The notes beneath the pieces were generated by a model. The model searched no databases and had not been told where the DNA came from. It saw only the letters and a list, made by a program, of their open reading frames with translations. A stretch of 64,000 nt of DNA from assembly GCA_946800325.1 (NCBI GenBank), contig OX326958.1, positions 29,242,914 to 29,306,913 on the forward strand, read 5' to 3'. Shown piece after piece: positions 1 through 14,579 of this stretch (positions within the stretch are counted from its first letter, which is position 1; each line of letters starts with the position of its first letter). The position numbers were made by a program, and so were the translations under genes. Source of the DNA: Luzula sylvatica (Eukaryota > Streptophyta > Magnoliopsida > Poales > Juncaceae).

Positions 1-725
1 GAAATCACAATATTATAATTAAATTAAATTAAATACAATCGAATGACTATTAATATTTTGGAAATTTAACATTGGCCTTATATTTCACCAAAACATCTTC
101 TGTATCATAATTAACATGAATAATTAACACGCTAATTAACTTATTACGCATTATTTATTAATCGATATGCTAATTAATTATGTTAATCAGTATATAAAGG
201 ATGTCGTGGTGAAAACTAGGGACAGGTTAAATGGCCTTTAATGTTTTCATTTCTGACAAATAATACGAAAGATATTTTTCAAACTTTTGACACTTTAAAG
301 CAAAAACTAACAATTAATTTGAATACCCAATTTTCTAAAACATTATTTATACAAATCGAACATTTTGACATTATTTTTGCAAGGTCGTTTCGTTTTAGTG
401 CGCTATTTTATTTTTTGAAAACCAATTCGTGTTGTGGGGATAATGGGTAGTTAATTTGTTATCTTTCCTCGGAAAAGGTGATATACATTGGGCCACAAGA
501 ACGACACTTGCAGTGTATTTTTTACCCTTTTCTCTCTTTTTTATTGCCCAATTTTAACATTTGATATTTGATTTTGTGTACCCAAAGAAATTCCCATGAC
601 TTGTAAATTTAGATTATTATTTTCGTAGAGCCTAAATAAATAATGTTCCGTCAAAATTTTGAAAAATAACGTATCTAATTAAAATCTATATTGCCAAGAA
701 GAAGAAAAAAAATAAATGTCGTCGA
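1..725. other. AT-rich intergenic DNA
   Basis: No gene is visible. The short open frame at 241-450 is low in complexity, has no family I recognise and no splice context, so I treat it as chance. The stretch ends at the left flank of a hAT-like element. Confidence 0.6.
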
Positions 726-1224
726 TAGGGATGTTCATTTGGTAGGTTTGGTTCAAATCGAACTGATTAATACTAAATTTATTTAAATCGAACCAAATTA
801 AATTCAAATCGAACTTAACCAAATTAACTTTTGAATTGATTTAAAAACAAACCAAATAAACTGGACGTTTAATCGGTTCATTCGGTTGAACCGAAGAAGA
901 AATATTATAATTTTAAATAAAAATTATATTTTATTTATCAAAAATATATAAATAAATCTTATAAAATATAATTGTATTATTTTATAAGATTGTTATATTA
1001 ATTTTTAATATTTTAATATTAACATATTAAAAAAATATGATGTTATTCAGTCGATTCAGTTTAATCGGTTGATAAAACACCAAAATGGAACATAACCGGA
1101 TAAACCAAACGATATTAATTTTTCAACGAAACCAAACTAAATAAATCGAAAAACTGAGCCGATTACATCGAATTTGATTAGTTCAGTTCAGTTCCAGAAT
1201 AAACCGAGACCATTTGAACCCCTA
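726..1224. mobile_element. hAT-like short-motif MITE (family A)
   Basis: The element opens TAGGGATGTTCATTTGGT and closes ACCATTTGAACCCCTA, an imperfect terminal inverted repeat. Both halves are built from degenerate GGTT/GAACC and CGGTT/AACCG motifs in opposite orientation, with an AT-rich centre. The flanking octamers GTCGTCGA and CATGTCGA agree at five of eight positions, so the 8-bp target duplication is only partly preserved. There is no coding capacity. The hAT assignment rests on the TAGGG terminus and on better preserved relatives in this window. Confidence 0.6.
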
Positions 1225-2002
1225 CATGTCGAATATGTTATTGCATGTGTACGTAGTATTACGGGCACATCAAAAGATCTGCCACCGGTGATTATTTTGT
1301 GGAACAATTTGCTAAATAAAAATGTAAAATATAAAAAATATTATGTGTGTCATGAACAACTTTTTTTGTATCTACAATGATAACAAATTTAATGATTATA
1401 TTTCATTAATTAATTAACCATATCACAAGAATATATACTTGAATCTACAAAATATTAATTATTTGTTCAATGAACTTTAATCAAGCACATCTCCAAATTA
1501 ATGAATTAAATCAAATATTTGAGTGGGTTTTGTAGTGCACGAAGCAATGCATGCATGATGCATATAGCCACTTGGCCATCCCCCCCCCCCCCCCCTTGCT
1601 TTGCGAGGCCATTTACTGTGCCCCCCAAACTCACCACCATCATTGTGATGAGTCACCAAATGGGAGGAGCTCCTTTTCATCTTCCAAAATTGACCCCACT
1701 CGATTAATTATGTTTTGAATTAATTGTTAATTGAAATAATGAATTATTAGATTCTTATATTAGCTGTTAATTACATCATAATTAATTGTTAATTCGAAAC
1801 ATTAATTAATCGAGTGAAAAAATGAGGTGCAAATTGGAGGGGAGAATTAATACCATAACTCATGCTGATGGCATCAGCATGAGCTTGGTGAGTTTGGGGG
1901 CAAGATATAATTTCCCTTTGCGACACTACTTTGGCTTGCACTTCTTTCCCATGAAACTAACTTCCATTCCTCCGTACTTGTTTCTTTTGTATATGAGTTT
2001 TG
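1225..2002. other. Upstream region of the beta-glucosidase gene
   Basis: No gene is visible. It holds a run of about 17 C at 1579-1596, several short chance open frames and AT-rich DNA that leads into the promoter of the downstream gene. Confidence 0.5.
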
Positions 2003-2011
2003 TATATATAA
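2003..2011 (+). promoter_or_regulatory. Possible TATA box of the beta-glucosidase gene
   Basis: TATATATAA lies about 90 bp upstream of the start codon and is followed by a CT-rich leader (CTCTCTCTCAC), a usual arrangement for plant promoters. AT-rich surroundings make chance matches likely, so this is an inference from position. Confidence 0.4.
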
Positions 2012-2099
2012 CTAAAGTCATATTATAAATCTCTCTCTCACACCTCCTTCCTCTCTCTGAAAATAAACAAATGAATGATTAGTGAGTGACTAGGCAATA

Positions 2100-5768
<3,669 letters not shown>

Positions 5769-6361
5769 ACGAGTTCATAGTTATAAAAAATTATAGATTG
5801 TATTTGTGTAATGTAACAAACACCAAAAAAATTAGAGCTAATTTAATTTTTTACTGTTGTAATATCATTTTTTAGAATGAATGGATTATAAGGCTCGAAA
5901 AAGGAGTATGCTAAAATACTATTACATTGTATTGTGCTCAAAATGATATACTTCATACGCCAAAATATGATTATATTATATTGTTGCAAAGTTTACTTTT
6001 CGACAACCCAAGAAAAAAACAAAGAAAAACTGAAAATTCTGAATGGGGAGAAACATGAGATTGGGTTCAATCAGGACACGCCAAATATTTATTTATCAAG
6101 ACCAAAAGAATAAAATCAAAAATCAAAATGTTTAATAACGAAGCATATAGATGGCCTGAACCAGTTGTAGTCCGGAAGGTTCTGGATCGGCCCCAATGCC
6201 GCAATCGCAACATCCTGACAAAACATACATACAATATTAACGAATATTAAAATTGTGGAATTTAATTAATTAGGGAGATGGATGAATTATTCCGAGTCAA
6301 ACCTGGTCAAAGATGAAACGATTCGCAACACGCTTAACAGTGCTTGCATCCACAGCATCAA

Positions 6362-6956
6362 TAGAGGTGGCAATCAGGAGTGTCAGGTCGGGTCATTTCG
6401 GGTTCGGTTCGTTTCGGTTTGCGGTTTGTTCGGGTCATCGGGTCGTGGGTCATTTGGTTTGCGGGTCATTTGGTTTGCGGGTCATTCGGTTCCGGGTCGT
6501 TTCGGTTTTCGGGTCATTCGGTTCCGGGTTAGTTGGGTTTTCGGGTCATTCGGATTTCTGAAAATTTAGTGTTCGGATCATTTGGAACTTATTATGTCAT
6601 GCGGGTTTCAGGTCATTTGATTTGGGTCATTCGGGTGTGAGTTTCGAGTATTCGTGTTACGGGTTAGTTCAGGTTTCGGGTTCGGTACCGGGTCGTTCGG
6701 GTTTCGGGTTCAGGACATTCGGTTTCGGTTCCATTTCGGGTTCGGGTCATTCGGGTTTTGGATCATTCGGTTTCGGTTCCATTTCGGGTTAGGGTTATTC
6801 GGTTTCGGTTTCATTTCGGGTCCGGGTCATTCGGTTTCGGCTTCGGGTTCGGGTTGTTTGTTTTCGGGTCGTTGACTTTTCAACATTTTTTGTTTTGGGT
6901 CGGGTTCGGGCGGGTCGGTTCATTTTTTTGGATCGGGTCACATTTTGCCAGCTCTA
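6362..6956. mobile_element. hAT-like short-motif MITE (family B), copy 1, in MPP pseudogene exon 9
   Basis: Ends are TAGAGGTGGCAA and TTGCCAGCTCTA. The interior is almost wholly degenerate copies of CGGGTCATTCGGTTTCGGG. The flanking octamers AGCATCAA and AGCATTGA match at six of eight positions, and the intact paralog at 12400 shows the uninterrupted site. An 8-bp duplication and a YARNG terminus point to hAT. It is 595 bp and non-coding; open frames in it are products of the repeat. Confidence 0.8.
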
Positions 6957-7476
6957 AGCATTGATTCTTGCAAAAAGTTCACCAATAGGAATCCTCCTTC
7001 CATAAGTCAGTAGCTACACAAAAGAAATTAATTAAATAAGAATATACTAATTAATTATTTTAAATATGTGAATAATAGTGAAATAAAATAATTTATTATT
7101 TATTACCTGACGGCCCAATGGCCCATATCCTCTGCAACAGGGGCAGTTCCATCAATGTGGAGCTGAAGCGAAGATTTCAACTAAAATATTTACAAAACAT
7201 ATATTAATAAATTAATCGTAAATATATGTTTAATACTTGCATACAATCAATTATTAGATTAAGATATATAATATGTACCTGACTGCGAGCACGAGTGACA
7301 TCATCCTCAGAAACACGGTACGAGAGCTTGCTTATTTCGCGCATAATTGCATACGCCAAAATCATCCAAGCAATCAGGCTGTCAAAATATTAAAAAAAAT
7401 TAAGTTAAAATTAAAATAAATCTTAAACCCTGAATTAATTAAACAAAATAAATATAAAAAATAACCTTAGCTACGG

Positions 7477-7697
7477 TAGAGGTGGCAATCGGGCGGATCG
7501 GGCCATTTCGGGTTCGGTTTGTTCGGGTCGCGGACTCGCGGGTCATTCGGGTTCGGGTCGCTACGGTTTTCGGGTCATTCGGTTCCGGGTCGTTTCGGCT
7601 TTCGGGTCATTCGGTTCCGGGTCGCTTCGGTTTGGGTCGGGTTCGGATTCGGGCGGGTCGGTTGTTTTTCGGGTCGGGTCACATTTTGCCAGCTCTA
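7477..7697. mobile_element. hAT-like short-motif MITE (family B), copy 2, in MPP pseudogene exon 6
   Basis: It has the same termini as copy 1 (TAGAGGTGGCAA / TTGCCAGCTCTA) and the same CGGGTCATTCGG interior, but is only 221 bp. The flanks carry a perfect 8-bp duplication, AGCTACGG, at 7469-7476 and 7698-7705. The intact gene has a single, diverged copy of this site near 12915. This is the clearest target duplication of family B. Confidence 0.88.
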
Positions 7698-7891
7698 AGC
7701 TACGGCATGAACACCAAAGAGACCAGTGTCCTTGTAGTCAGCATTGAATGCCATGAAACTCTCAGCTATTTCGTTTATCGCCAGCCTCTGCACCAATTCA
7801 GACCTGAAAATACAAACACGGGGACCTTTTAGTAATTATGCACAAAAAATGGGGTTATTTTACAGAAATCTCACAGAGTAGCAGTAGTTTT

Positions 7892-9151
7892 TCAAGGGGT
7901 GATTTCTCCTTCTTCGAGTTCCGCGGTCTCCGACTCGTCTTCGTCAGACTCATAATCGTCTCTTTTAAGGACCAGACCCAACTGCGCGAGAGTGACGGTG
8001 GACTTGGATGCATATCTGACGAACTCCTCTATTTCTTCACAAAAGCATTCGTTGAATTCCACAGTCCTCTTCATCTGTTCATCAAATTTACAAAACAGTC
8101 CAAAACTTGAAAGATAAATTAATGGCGCAATTTCATTTGTACCCCTGGAAACTGAAACACTTCACACTTGCCTGCTGAATAGCAATTCTGTGATCTTTTG
8201 CAGCCTTTTCGTCTGCAGCTTTTTGCGCAGCTTCAATCCTCCTTACCTCTGTTCATTCGTTCGTTTATTTATTACAAGACAAATTAGTAATTAATTAATC
8301 TACAATTTGCATTTATTTGAAAATTAAATACTTTACCTTCCTCAAATTTCTCCCGCTCTCTTGGATCAACATTTTTATCCTGTTTCATACAAATCACATC
8401 AATAAATAAACAAATAATGAATTAATTAATAAATAAATAAGGAGAAATAATAAACATACAGGACATGAGGATAATTCATCTTGGGCTTTGCGAATTGTAC
8501 CGGCAAAACGGCTCAACAACATGGCTCTGCGCAAAGCCATTTTTTCCTCTTTTGTTTCTGAATTATTCAAAAAAAAAAACACAAACAATAATCATTAGTT
8601 GGATATTAAATCATCAATCTAAATAAAATAAACTAAGAAATAAGAATGCAATAATATACCTATATCCCTATTAAAAAACATATATATATATACATACATA
8701 TATATACCTGTATCAGAGGATGAAGAAGAAGGAAAGAGAGAACAGGACGAATCAGGGCAGTCTTTCTCTGCAAATTGCAAACAACACAAATTTGATCACA
8801 AAATCGAATTAAGCAAAACCAAAAAAACAAAGTGTAAATATAGAAGTGAAAAACTAAAAAATTAATAAGTATTATTATTATTATTTACCAGATGAATTAA
8901 AGCGAGGCGCCGCAGTAAAATCCTGGCTAGTTGAGGGGCCAACATGTCTCTCAATAAAAGTACCTACAGGTTAACAATAACAAAAGAACCGAAACAACAA
9001 AGATTTAAAGAAATTAGATTGAAATTGAGTAAATTAAATTAAAGGGCAGAGAAATTAGCAAATTACTCCTCTGATGATCAATCGTCTTAGCCCTTTTCGG
9101 TTCGCAAACTTCGCCTCTGTCAGGCATCTTTCTTTTCCTGTCCACATTCAT
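7892..9151 (-). CDS. GTE C-terminal-like protein without bromodomain
   Basis: Exons (transcript order): 9151-9067, 8963-8889, 8767-8708, 8557-8460, 8379-8337, 8248-8172, 8074-7892, giving 206 residues in one frame. The start follows an acceptor, and a 5' UTR exon seems to end at 9372 (TTTCCTAG before GTAATG). The N-terminus is basic (MNVDRKRKMPDR, EPKRAKT), followed by a Ser-rich segment. The C-terminal third has the pattern of plant GTE8-11 BET factors: an Ala/Lys/Glu-rich helix, QQMKRTVEFNE, then TLAQLGLVLKRDD, acidic residues and ELEEGEI. No bromodomain or NET domain is encoded. The exon before QQ/MKRTV ends with CAG then GCAAGT, a textbook GC donor. It may be nuclear and compete with or assist full GTE proteins; that is inference. 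Confidence 0.68.
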
Positions 9152-9728
9152 TGCGTCTGCAAAATGTTGAAGAAATTACTTCAATTTATTCATGCTTAAA
9201 TATGAATTTTGTATTGCGATGTGTTTTGTTTACACCTCGATTCATACTTAATGAAGTTGGTCACGCTAATCGTTCCCAAAATCACCCAAAAAAATCTCAT
9301 TTTCGAACCAATGAGTCAAAAAATTCAACGAATTAAAGACGCCATAAAGGATTAAAGAAAAAAATCATTACCTAGGAAAGCACTGAAGAAGACAAACAAA
9401 CAAAAAATCTTTTCACTTTCGCTCGCTCGCTCGTTCGCCAATGAATGTTCTGAAGAAATCGCCGGTTATCTGAGAGAGAAAAAGTAGAATGCGATGTTCT
9501 TCTGGGTCTATGAGAAGCAGGTATACGATTGAGAGAAATGCGCGCGAGATTCGACGGTTATTTTTAGGATTCAGTTATCCGATTGGTTCTGGGTATTCAT
9601 AATAGCCGCTCACTGACTTGTGGGTCCCGCCTGAATTCGGGGCCATCGTGGCAGGACCCCACGATCGGAGTAACCAACTCGCGAAACTATCGCTGGGCTT
9701 CATCTTGTAATAAATGAAATGAAAAGCT

Positions 9729-9760
9729 CACTTCTTTCTTCACGAGCTAAGAAAGAAGTG
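9729..9760. repeat. Short perfect inverted repeat upstream of the GTE-like gene
   Basis: CACTTCTTTCTT and AAGAAAGAAGTG are separated by 8 bases and could form a hairpin. It lies about 250 bp upstream of the probable first exon of the GTE-like gene. Function unknown. Confidence 0.6.
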
Positions 9761-11204
9761 GGAGCCTCAAGTTCTTTGATTTTCTGTATCTCTTTACTCC
9801 ACATATTATAATAATGAGTTGAATTCATGTAACGAGTCATGTTCTTTTCTTTAGAAAATAAAATTTGGGCGATCGATATTTATTTACCCACATTTTAAAA
9901 AGAAAAAAGACAAATTTAATGAATTAATGCAAAATCATGTTGTCAAGAAACAGCATTTTGGTAAACATATAGTTAACCGATTTAGACGAAAATATTAGCT
10001 TTAGAAATTACAATGTCCATAAAATAATTGTATTATTTCAATCATAGGGAAGAAAAATATATCTCATTTATTTACATCATTATTTTTGTTAATTAATTTT
10101 ATTTTTATAATAAAGTATGTGTGCCGGTTCTTGACATTGGCTTGTGAGGCAAAATTTACCAGAATTGCTAGTTTAGTCTAGGTTAGGAGAAATTTAAATA
10201 TTAGTATGGTTGTTTGGATGATATTCTAGGATTTGTATGTACTTTTAGGTTAGGAAATTTTAGTAAATTTGTTTATAAATCTTGTCAAAAAGAAACTTAA
10301 CAAAAATATGTTTTTTTAGGAATTTTTAATTTGTGTTATACATATTCTCTTTCTTATTGGTTAGTGTGCATGTTTGTATTTGTGTCTATTATTAGCATGA
10401 AAATGTATAATTTATTCCATTCCTTGATTTTCATAAACAGACGACGAAACAACATTTACATGAATTTATATGATGCCCTATATTTTTTTTCTAGGTTTCA
10501 TGATTTTAAAATTCTCATGCCTAAAAATTACCAATCTTAATCTAAAAAATTATTTTGCATCCAAACAAGTCCTCGATAAAAAAAATTTATCCCAAACTAT
10601 CACTATTTTTGTAACTATTAAATTATGATACGTGGCAAAATTTAAGTTATTAATCAACCATTATTTTTTTACTGATCTAATGTTTTGTAGACATTCATGT
10701 ATCTATTATTTTACACCTAAGTTTGTGCATTTCTAAAAAGTCATATCAGCGTACAATAATAATGTTAAATATTGTCATTCGTTAGGTTCGCGCTACAACG
10801 ATTTTATTCGATTATTAATCATTTCATACTAAGTTACATGATTAAATGTAAACACGTATGAAAGATGGAGAGTTCACATGTTCAATACGAATAAATAATA
10901 TATAATTGTATTAAACATACTACAAATATTAATAATAATTTTAAAAATTCATCAAATATACTCACTTAAATTTTTTCTTTTGTACAACAATTTATACATT
11001 TTTTTAGCGTGGTTTAGAATGCACAAATACGATCAAAATTGAAAGAAAAAAAAAATCAAACTACCACGTGTCGCATTTCTATTTATAACATGCACATGGT
11101 AGTGCATGCCTATTGAAATCATTAGTGATCCCGATCCATTAAATGTATTCCAAGGATGTTACATAAACACGAGTTCAATATGATGAAAATATACTTCTGT
11201 TACA
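9761..11204. other. AT-rich intergenic DNA between duplicated blocks
   Basis: No gene is visible. It holds one MITE (10207-10572). The short open frame near 10331 lies inside that MITE. It separates the left copy of the glucosidase/MPP block from the right copy. Confidence 0.5.
10207..10572. mobile_element. MITE with GTTTGGATG termini
   Basis: The left end GGTTGTTTGGATG mirrors the right end CATCCAAACAAGTCC. The interior is AT-rich and non-coding. The flanks do not show a clear duplication, so the superfamily (Harbinger-like or hAT-like) stays open. Confidence 0.5.
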
Positions 11205-11700
11205 CTTCTTCGATTTGGCTATATATCGTGCCGGACGGGATAAGAAGTCTAATGAATTTCATATTTTGATGAATTATACTATATATCAAGGTATATTAAA
11301 CTTTTATACCTACGAGGCAGGAATGGACGATATCTGCTTCCATACGGTTATTACTTACTTTTACCAATAGAATACCTAAATAAAAATGCTGGAAACAATT
11401 CTTTTGCATATTTTTCTATATCAATTGGTTTTAAGAATTTATATTAAGCAGGGAGGACGGTTGCAATGTGAGAGGATATTTTGCATGGTCTTCGCTCGAT
11501 AATTGGGAGTGGGCGGTAGGATGGATATACTTCTCGTTCGGAATTCGGATTATATTATGGGGATTACAAATCTCAAAAAATATCCAAGGAACTCGTTCAA
11601 TGGTTCAAGAACCTATTGATGTCCTTGTAAACAAGTTCATAGTTTATAAAAAATATATATTGCATTTGTGCAATGTAACCACCACCAAAAGATATTGATG
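11205..11700 (+). pseudogene. 3' fragment of a GH1 beta-glucosidase
   Basis: Three islands match the intact gene at 2100-5768: 11205-11256 encodes the exon 11 start ([10 protein letters not shown]), 11318-11340 the start of exon 12, and 11452-11640 exon 13 (GYFAWSSLDNWEWAVGW). The ITENG nucleophile region is missing, and exon 13 has extra bases that shift the frame after DNWEW. Downstream DNA also matches the 3' flank of the intact gene, so this is the right-hand copy of a duplicated block, not a retrocopy. Confidence 0.88.
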
Positions 11701-12176
11701 ATAATTGTGGGTTCAAGAACTTACTGTAGTAACATTTCTTTACAATGAATGGATTATAATGCTCAAAAAAGGAATTTCTATCTTATTTTGTCAAAATTTC
11801 CAGCATATACTTTTTATAAGAACCGATAACAACTGCATACTTGTATAAAACAGAACGAAGTCGACGGAATAACTCAATTTATGCAAGTATAACATCTAGA
11901 AGACAAATTATACTGTGTATTATACAAATTAAATTTATTTTAAGCAAAAATATGATTATATTGTTGCGAAAATATCAGTGGATAATTCTTATTATCGACA
12001 GAAAAGTTCACTTTTCGAAAATCCAAGTAAAGAAACAAGAAAAATCAAAATTCGTTCGACCAGGACGCACCGACTCATAGACGGCGGCAATGTATCCTGA
12101 ATAATCTTTTTAACTAGACCCAAATACTTATTTATCAAAGATCAAAAGAATAAAAACAAAATAAAAAGCAAAATGT

Positions 12177-14532
12177 TCAATAACGAAGCATGTAGGTTCT
12201 GCGCCTGAACCAGTTGTAGTCCGGAAGGTTCTGGATCGGCCCCAATGCTGCAATCGCAACATCCTGACAATACATACAAATAATATTAACGAATATTTAA
12301 ATTGTGTAATTTCATTAATTAGGGAGATGGATGAATTATTCTGAGTCAAACCTGGTCAAAGATGAAGCGATTCGCTACACGCTTAACAGTGCTCGCATCC
12401 ACAGCATCAATTCTTGCAAAAAGTTCACCGTTTGGAATCCTCCTTCCATAAGTCAGTAGCTACACAAAAGAAAATAATTAAATAAGAATATAATAATTAA
12501 TTATTTAAAATATATGAATAATAGCGAAATAAAATAATTTATTGTTTTACCTGACGGCCAATATCCTCTGCAACAGGGGTGGTTCCATCGATGTGGAGCT
12601 GGAGCGAAGATTTCAGCTGAAATATTTACAAAACATATGTTAATTAATTAATCGTTAATATATGTTTAATTAATTAATTAATTAATCGCTAATTATAATA
12701 TATACCTGATTGCGAGCACGAGTAACATCATCCTCAGAAACACGGTACGAGAGCTTGCTTATTTCGCGCATAATTGCATACGCCAAATCATCCAAGCAAT
12801 CAGGCTGCCAAAATATTCAAAAAATATGTATTCAAGTTAAAAATTAAAATAGATATATATTGAATCCTGGATTAATAAATAAATAAATAAATAAATAATT
12901 ATCGAGACTAACCTTAGCAACAGCATGAACACCGAAGAGACCAGTGTCCTTGTAGTTAGTGTTGAATGCCATGAAACTCTCAGCAATATCGTTTATCGCC
13001 ACCCTCTGCACCAATTCAGACCTGAAAATGGAAACAAAGGGACCTTTTCATAATTATCCATAAAAAACGGGTCAATTTACAAATTCGCAAGGAACAAAAG
13101 ATATACCCTGCATGTTTCCCTCCACCAGCGCTCTTGCTCCACGAACCGAGCATGGACTGGATGACCATGAGAGCAACCGAGTCGGGATCGGTCCACGACG
13201 CACCAGCAAACGCAACAGCAAATTGCGCAAGTGGAATATCATCATCAACGATACGCACCTAAATTCAAAAAATAACACTCTTATTTCCACACAATTTAAA
13301 CATTGTTAGGTTATTATTGTACAAACCTCAGAACCGGTAAAGGAAGCGGGTTCTTTGGCAACCAACTGAGTAGCAGTAGTTGGTTCAGAGGAGAGTTTAC
13401 CAAACATTTTCTTCGCCAATTCCACCAAATCCTCGTGTTTAACTGCACCAGCACCCGAAATAACCTAAAATAACAAATTAAAGTACAAATAAATGAATAA
13501 TTATCTTAATTTGACTTTTATACTAGTAAACAAGTGAAGTTTACCATGCGAGGAGCAGTGTAGTGAGTGGAGATGTAGTTCTTGAGATCCTCTTGAGTGA
13601 TCTTCTTTATGTTCTCAGCAGGGCCAAGTATTGTTCGCCCTAATGGAGTGTATTGGAATGCTGTGGCATGTAAATGGTCGAATATCACCTCCTCGGTTTG
13701 ACCCTCGACCTAAAATTGTAAACATTGGTGATAAAATATAAGTAACAATATATAAAAAAAATGGTTTAAAATTTCAAGATTAGTAACCAAACATACCTCT
13801 TCCATCTCACGCAAGATAACATCCCTTTCGCGATCGATTTTGGCCTGATCAAATTTTGAGTTTTGTAATATGTCAGATAATATCTCGAGTGCTTTGCCCA
13901 CGTCCTTGTCGAGGACTTTAGCATAGTATGCAGTTTGTTCTCTTGATGTGTAGGCGTTTAAGTGGCCTCCCATGTTTTCTATCTCCTCCTCCAGCTGGCG
14001 CACAGTACGGTCTGCTGTGCCCTTGAATATCATGTGCTCGAGGAAATGAGCAGTGCCGTTTGTTTCCTCAGTTTCGAAGCGGCTTCCTGCATCGATCCAT
14101 ACACCGACCTGTAACAGAAAAAAGACATTAATCAAGAACTGTTGGAATCCTAGTTCAGGTGAAGAAAGATTCGATATGTATTCCGATCTAAAATGAAATC
14201 ATCAACAAAGAACAAACCGTGGCAGATTTCGAAGCAAGAGTAGATTCAGTAGCAACACGAAGACCATTAGCAAGAGTAGTAACACGAGTCTCCGGCGCCG
14301 CCAGGATGCTAGTATGATCCGTCAGCGACGGAACGGGGTTCGCGTAGCGAAGAAACCGCGGGTCAGGGTTATCGAGTCGCTTGATCTTAGCTTTGACGGC
14401 TGCTGAGATCTGATCGTACGGCATGACAGGCGCCTTGACGATCTCGCCGGAGGACGAGACGGCGGCGCCATCGCTCACGGTCAAGGTGGCGGCCGTGCGC
14501 CGCGCGAGGCGGAGGAGGTTTCGGATCGTCAT
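12177..14532 (-). CDS. Mitochondrial processing peptidase subunit beta, 10 exons
   Basis: Exons (transcript order): 14532-14218, 14108-13797, 13709-13545, 13464-13327, 13258-13107, 13021-12913, 12804-12706, 12616-12551, 12459-12352, 12263-12177. Together they give 516 residues, typical for the plant protein. The Arg-rich N-terminus ([12 protein letters not shown]) suits a mitochondrial presequence. The M16 zinc motif HFLEH is at residues 126-130, followed by MIFKGT. In plants this subunit is also a core protein of respiratory complex III and removes presequences from imported proteins. All introns are GT-AG. A shorter broken copy lies at 6133-7868. The 3' neighbour is a glucosidase fragment in the opposite orientation. 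Confidence 0.95.
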
Positions 14533-14579
14533 TCGAGACGGATCTGAGAACTAGGGTTCGGGGGAGAGAGAAGGACTGA

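Larger units (their letters stand above)
6133..7868 (-). pseudogene. Broken copy of mitochondrial processing peptidase beta, exons 6-10 only
   Basis: This is the left copy of the gene intact at 12177-14532. Recognisable exon remnants are 6133-6214 (exon 10), 6303-6361 plus 6957-7013 (exon 9, split by a transposon), 7108-7180 (exon 8), 7279-7379 (exon 7) and about 7468-7806 (exon 6, split by a second transposon). Compared with the intact copy there is a 4-base loss near the C-terminus, an 8-base gain in exon 8 and a 1-base gain in exon 7, each shifting the frame. Exons 1-5, including the zinc motif, are absent. Similarity stops near 7868, just before the GTE-like gene. It cannot make a functional peptidase. 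Confidence 0.88.

Noticed and set aside
1579..1596. Run of about 17 C residues as a possible regulatory G-quadruplex
   Set aside because: A single uninterrupted run near low-quality-prone sequence; its length may be a sequencing effect and no related motif is nearby.
6282..6964. Overlapping Gly/Phe/Arg-rich frames
   Set aside because: They follow the CGGGTCATTCGG period of the hAT-like element, with frames open on account of the repeat only.
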